A DNA stretch of 64,000 bases from Aeromonas veronii bv. veronii (GTDB lineage Bacteria; Pseudomonadota; Gammaproteobacteria; Enterobacterales; Aeromonadaceae), in NCBI RefSeq assembly GCF_000820225.1, contig NZ_CDDK01000005.1, forward strand, positions 1 through 64,000, written 5' to 3'. A program made the translations under genes and the position numbers. Under the pieces are notes generated by a model. That model saw nothing but the letters and a program-made list of their open reading frames with translations, was not told where the DNA came from and searched no databases. This document shows positions 62,994-64,000 of the stretch, piece by piece. Numbering within the stretch: position 1 is the first letter of the stretch; each line of letters begins with the position of its first letter.

Positions 62994-64000
62994 ATGTTTA
63001 CCTTTTCCCGAGGAGTTCTGCTGCTAGCCTTTCTGACAGTTCTCCCCCCCACTTATGCCAATGAAGAGCCCGCCATGCTGACAAGCGAACATCCAATCCA
63101 GCCGCCCGTGGCCGCCAAACATCCCCGCACGCTGAAAAAACACGGGGATACCCGCATCGACAACTACTACTGGCTGCGCGACGACGAGCGGCAGAAGCCC
63201 GAGGTATTGGACTATCTCAAGGCCGAGAACGCCTATACCGAGGCCATCCTCAAGCCGACCCAACCCCTGCGCGAACAGCTTTACAAAGAGATGGTCGCCC
63301 GCATCCCCCAGCAGGATGAGTCGGTACCCTATGTGAAGAATGGCTACCGCTACCAGACCCGCTATGAGCCGGGCAAGGAGTACGGGATCTACTCGCGCAC
63401 CAAGCTCGGTGAAGAGCAGTCAAGTCTGCTGCTCGACAGCAACCTGCGGGCTGAAGGGCACGAGTTCTATGCCCTCGGCGCCCTTGAAGTGAGCCGCAAC
63501 AACCGCTGGCTGGCGGTGGCGGAAGATTTCCTCTCCCGCCGTCAGTACCAGATCCAGTTCCTCGATCTGGAGAGCGGCCAGTGGGCCACCGACAAACTGG
63601 AAAATACCTCCGGCAATCTGGTGTGGGCCAACGACAACAAGACCGTCTTCTATGTGCGCAAGCACCCGCAGACCCTGCTGCCCTATCAGGTCTATCGCCA
63701 TACGCTCGGGACGGATCCGGCCACGGACAAGCTGGTCTACGAGGAGAAGGATGACTCCTTCTACATCAGCCTCTACGCCACCACCTCGGAAGATTTCATC
63801 GTCATCGCCCTCTCCAGCACCACCACCGGCGAAGCACGGCTGATCGATGCCAACCAGCCGGAGCACGCCCCACGCCTGTTCCTGCCCCGTCAGGTGGATC
63901 ACGAATACAGCCTGGATCACTACCGCGGCCGCTTCTATGTGCGCTCCAACAAGGATGGCAAGAACTTCGGCCTCTATGAGACCAAGGAGAGCCCGGTTGA
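62994..64000 (+). CDS. Oligopeptidase B (S9A family), exported, 3' end cut by the window
   Basis: The N-terminal 335 residues of a prolyl-oligopeptidase-family serine peptidase. A signal peptide MFTFSRGVLLLAFLTVLPPT with a likely cut after YA is followed by the S9A opening IDNYYWLRDDERQKPEVLDY and the beta-propeller region (QRDESVPYVKNGYRYQTRYE-like, then YALGALEVSRNNRWLAVAED). The catalytic Ser-Asp-His domain is outside the window. Oligopeptidase B cuts short peptides after Arg or Lys. E. coli PtrB has no signal peptide, so this form is probably periplasmic. ATG 62994 has AAGGA about 7 bases upstream; an internal ATG at 63075 would give a cytoplasmic form. Confidence 0.88.
   Translation, partial: MFTFSRGVLLLAFLTVLPPTYANEEPAMLTSEHPIQPPVAAKHPRTLKKHGDTRIDNYYWLRDDERQKPEVLDYLKAENAYTEAILKPTQPLREQLYKEMVARIPQQDESVPYVKNGYRYQTRYEPGKEYGIYSRTKLGEEQSSLLLDSNLRAEGHEFYALGALEVSRNNRWLAVAEDFLSRRQYQIQFLDLESGQWATDKLENTSGNLVWANDNKTVFYVRKHPQTLLPYQVYRHTLGTDPATDKLVYEEKDDSFYISLYATTSEDFIVIALSSTTTGEARLIDANQPEHAPRLFLPRQVDHEYSLDHYRGRFYVRSNKDGKNFGLYETKESPV

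Overview
The window is about 64 kb of a GC-rich gammaproteobacterial chromosome. It is most likely an Aeromonas species: it has the mreBCD-maf-rng-yhdP-nit-tldD block, a complete MSHA type IV pilus locus ending in mshOPQ, and a hutIGUH cluster, and the protein sequences fit that genus. This assignment rests on gene order and recognised proteins, not on a database search. No rRNA, tRNA, CRISPR array, insertion sequence or prophage was seen. Nearly all genes are chromosomal core or persistent genes.

Layout. 1-6.6 kb: broken end of a MalY/PatB-type lyase, a GNAT acetyltransferase, an HDOD protein, a small conserved protein, acid phosphatase AphA, a Dph6-like ATP pyrophosphatase, an MHS-family transporter, a MarC-family protein and a 67-aa orphan. 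6.6-18 kb (minus strand): mreB, mreC, mreD, maf, rng, yhdP, a frameshifted Dabb-domain gene, a nitrilase-family amidase and tldD. 18.1-35.4 kb (minus strand): the MSHA locus mshI-I2-J-K-L-M-N-E-G-F-B-A-C-D-O-P-Q. 35.4-41.8 kb: a PLP-dependent ACC-deaminase/D-cysteine desulfhydrase-like gene lying between mshH and mshI, the CsrD-like mshH, a CSS-motif EAL phosphodiesterase and chaA. 41.9-49 kb: hutH, hutU, hutG, hutI, hutC and carbonic anhydrase. 49-55 kb: rpoH, ftsX, ftsE, ftsY, then divergent rsmD and a yhhL-like gene. 55.0-55.5 kb: an unannotated CsrB-family regulatory RNA on the minus strand. 55.9-61.9 kb: a WYL regulator, sirB2, kefB, kefG, a LysR regulator and a divergent SDR gene. 61.9-64 kb: a small secreted protein, a DUF411 protein and the start of an exported oligopeptidase B, cut by the window edge.

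The main find is the RNA at about 55030-55528 (minus). It carries roughly 40 GGA triplets, including eight exact CAGGATG motifs, many in the loops of short hairpins, and ends in a strong intrinsic terminator. Upstream lie two TGTAAG half-sites (UvrY/GacA type) and an exact match to the IHF consensus. These are the hallmarks of CsrB/RsmB RNAs that sequester CsrA. The same window encodes a CsrD-like protein (MshH, degenerate GGDEF and EAL), a c-di-GMP-binding-type pilus ATPase (MshE) and an apparently intact EAL phosphodiesterase. Parts of the Csr and c-di-GMP circuits that control surface attachment are therefore close to the MSHA genes.

Other points of note are an in-frame duplicate of the mshG 3' end, two broken genes at G7 tracts (the MalY-like lyase and the Dabb gene), a 13-copy 12-residue repeat in FtsY, paired dyads upstream of the WYL regulator, a HutC-type palindrome in front of hutI, and a structured, terminator-bounded intergenic region between ftsX and rpoH.
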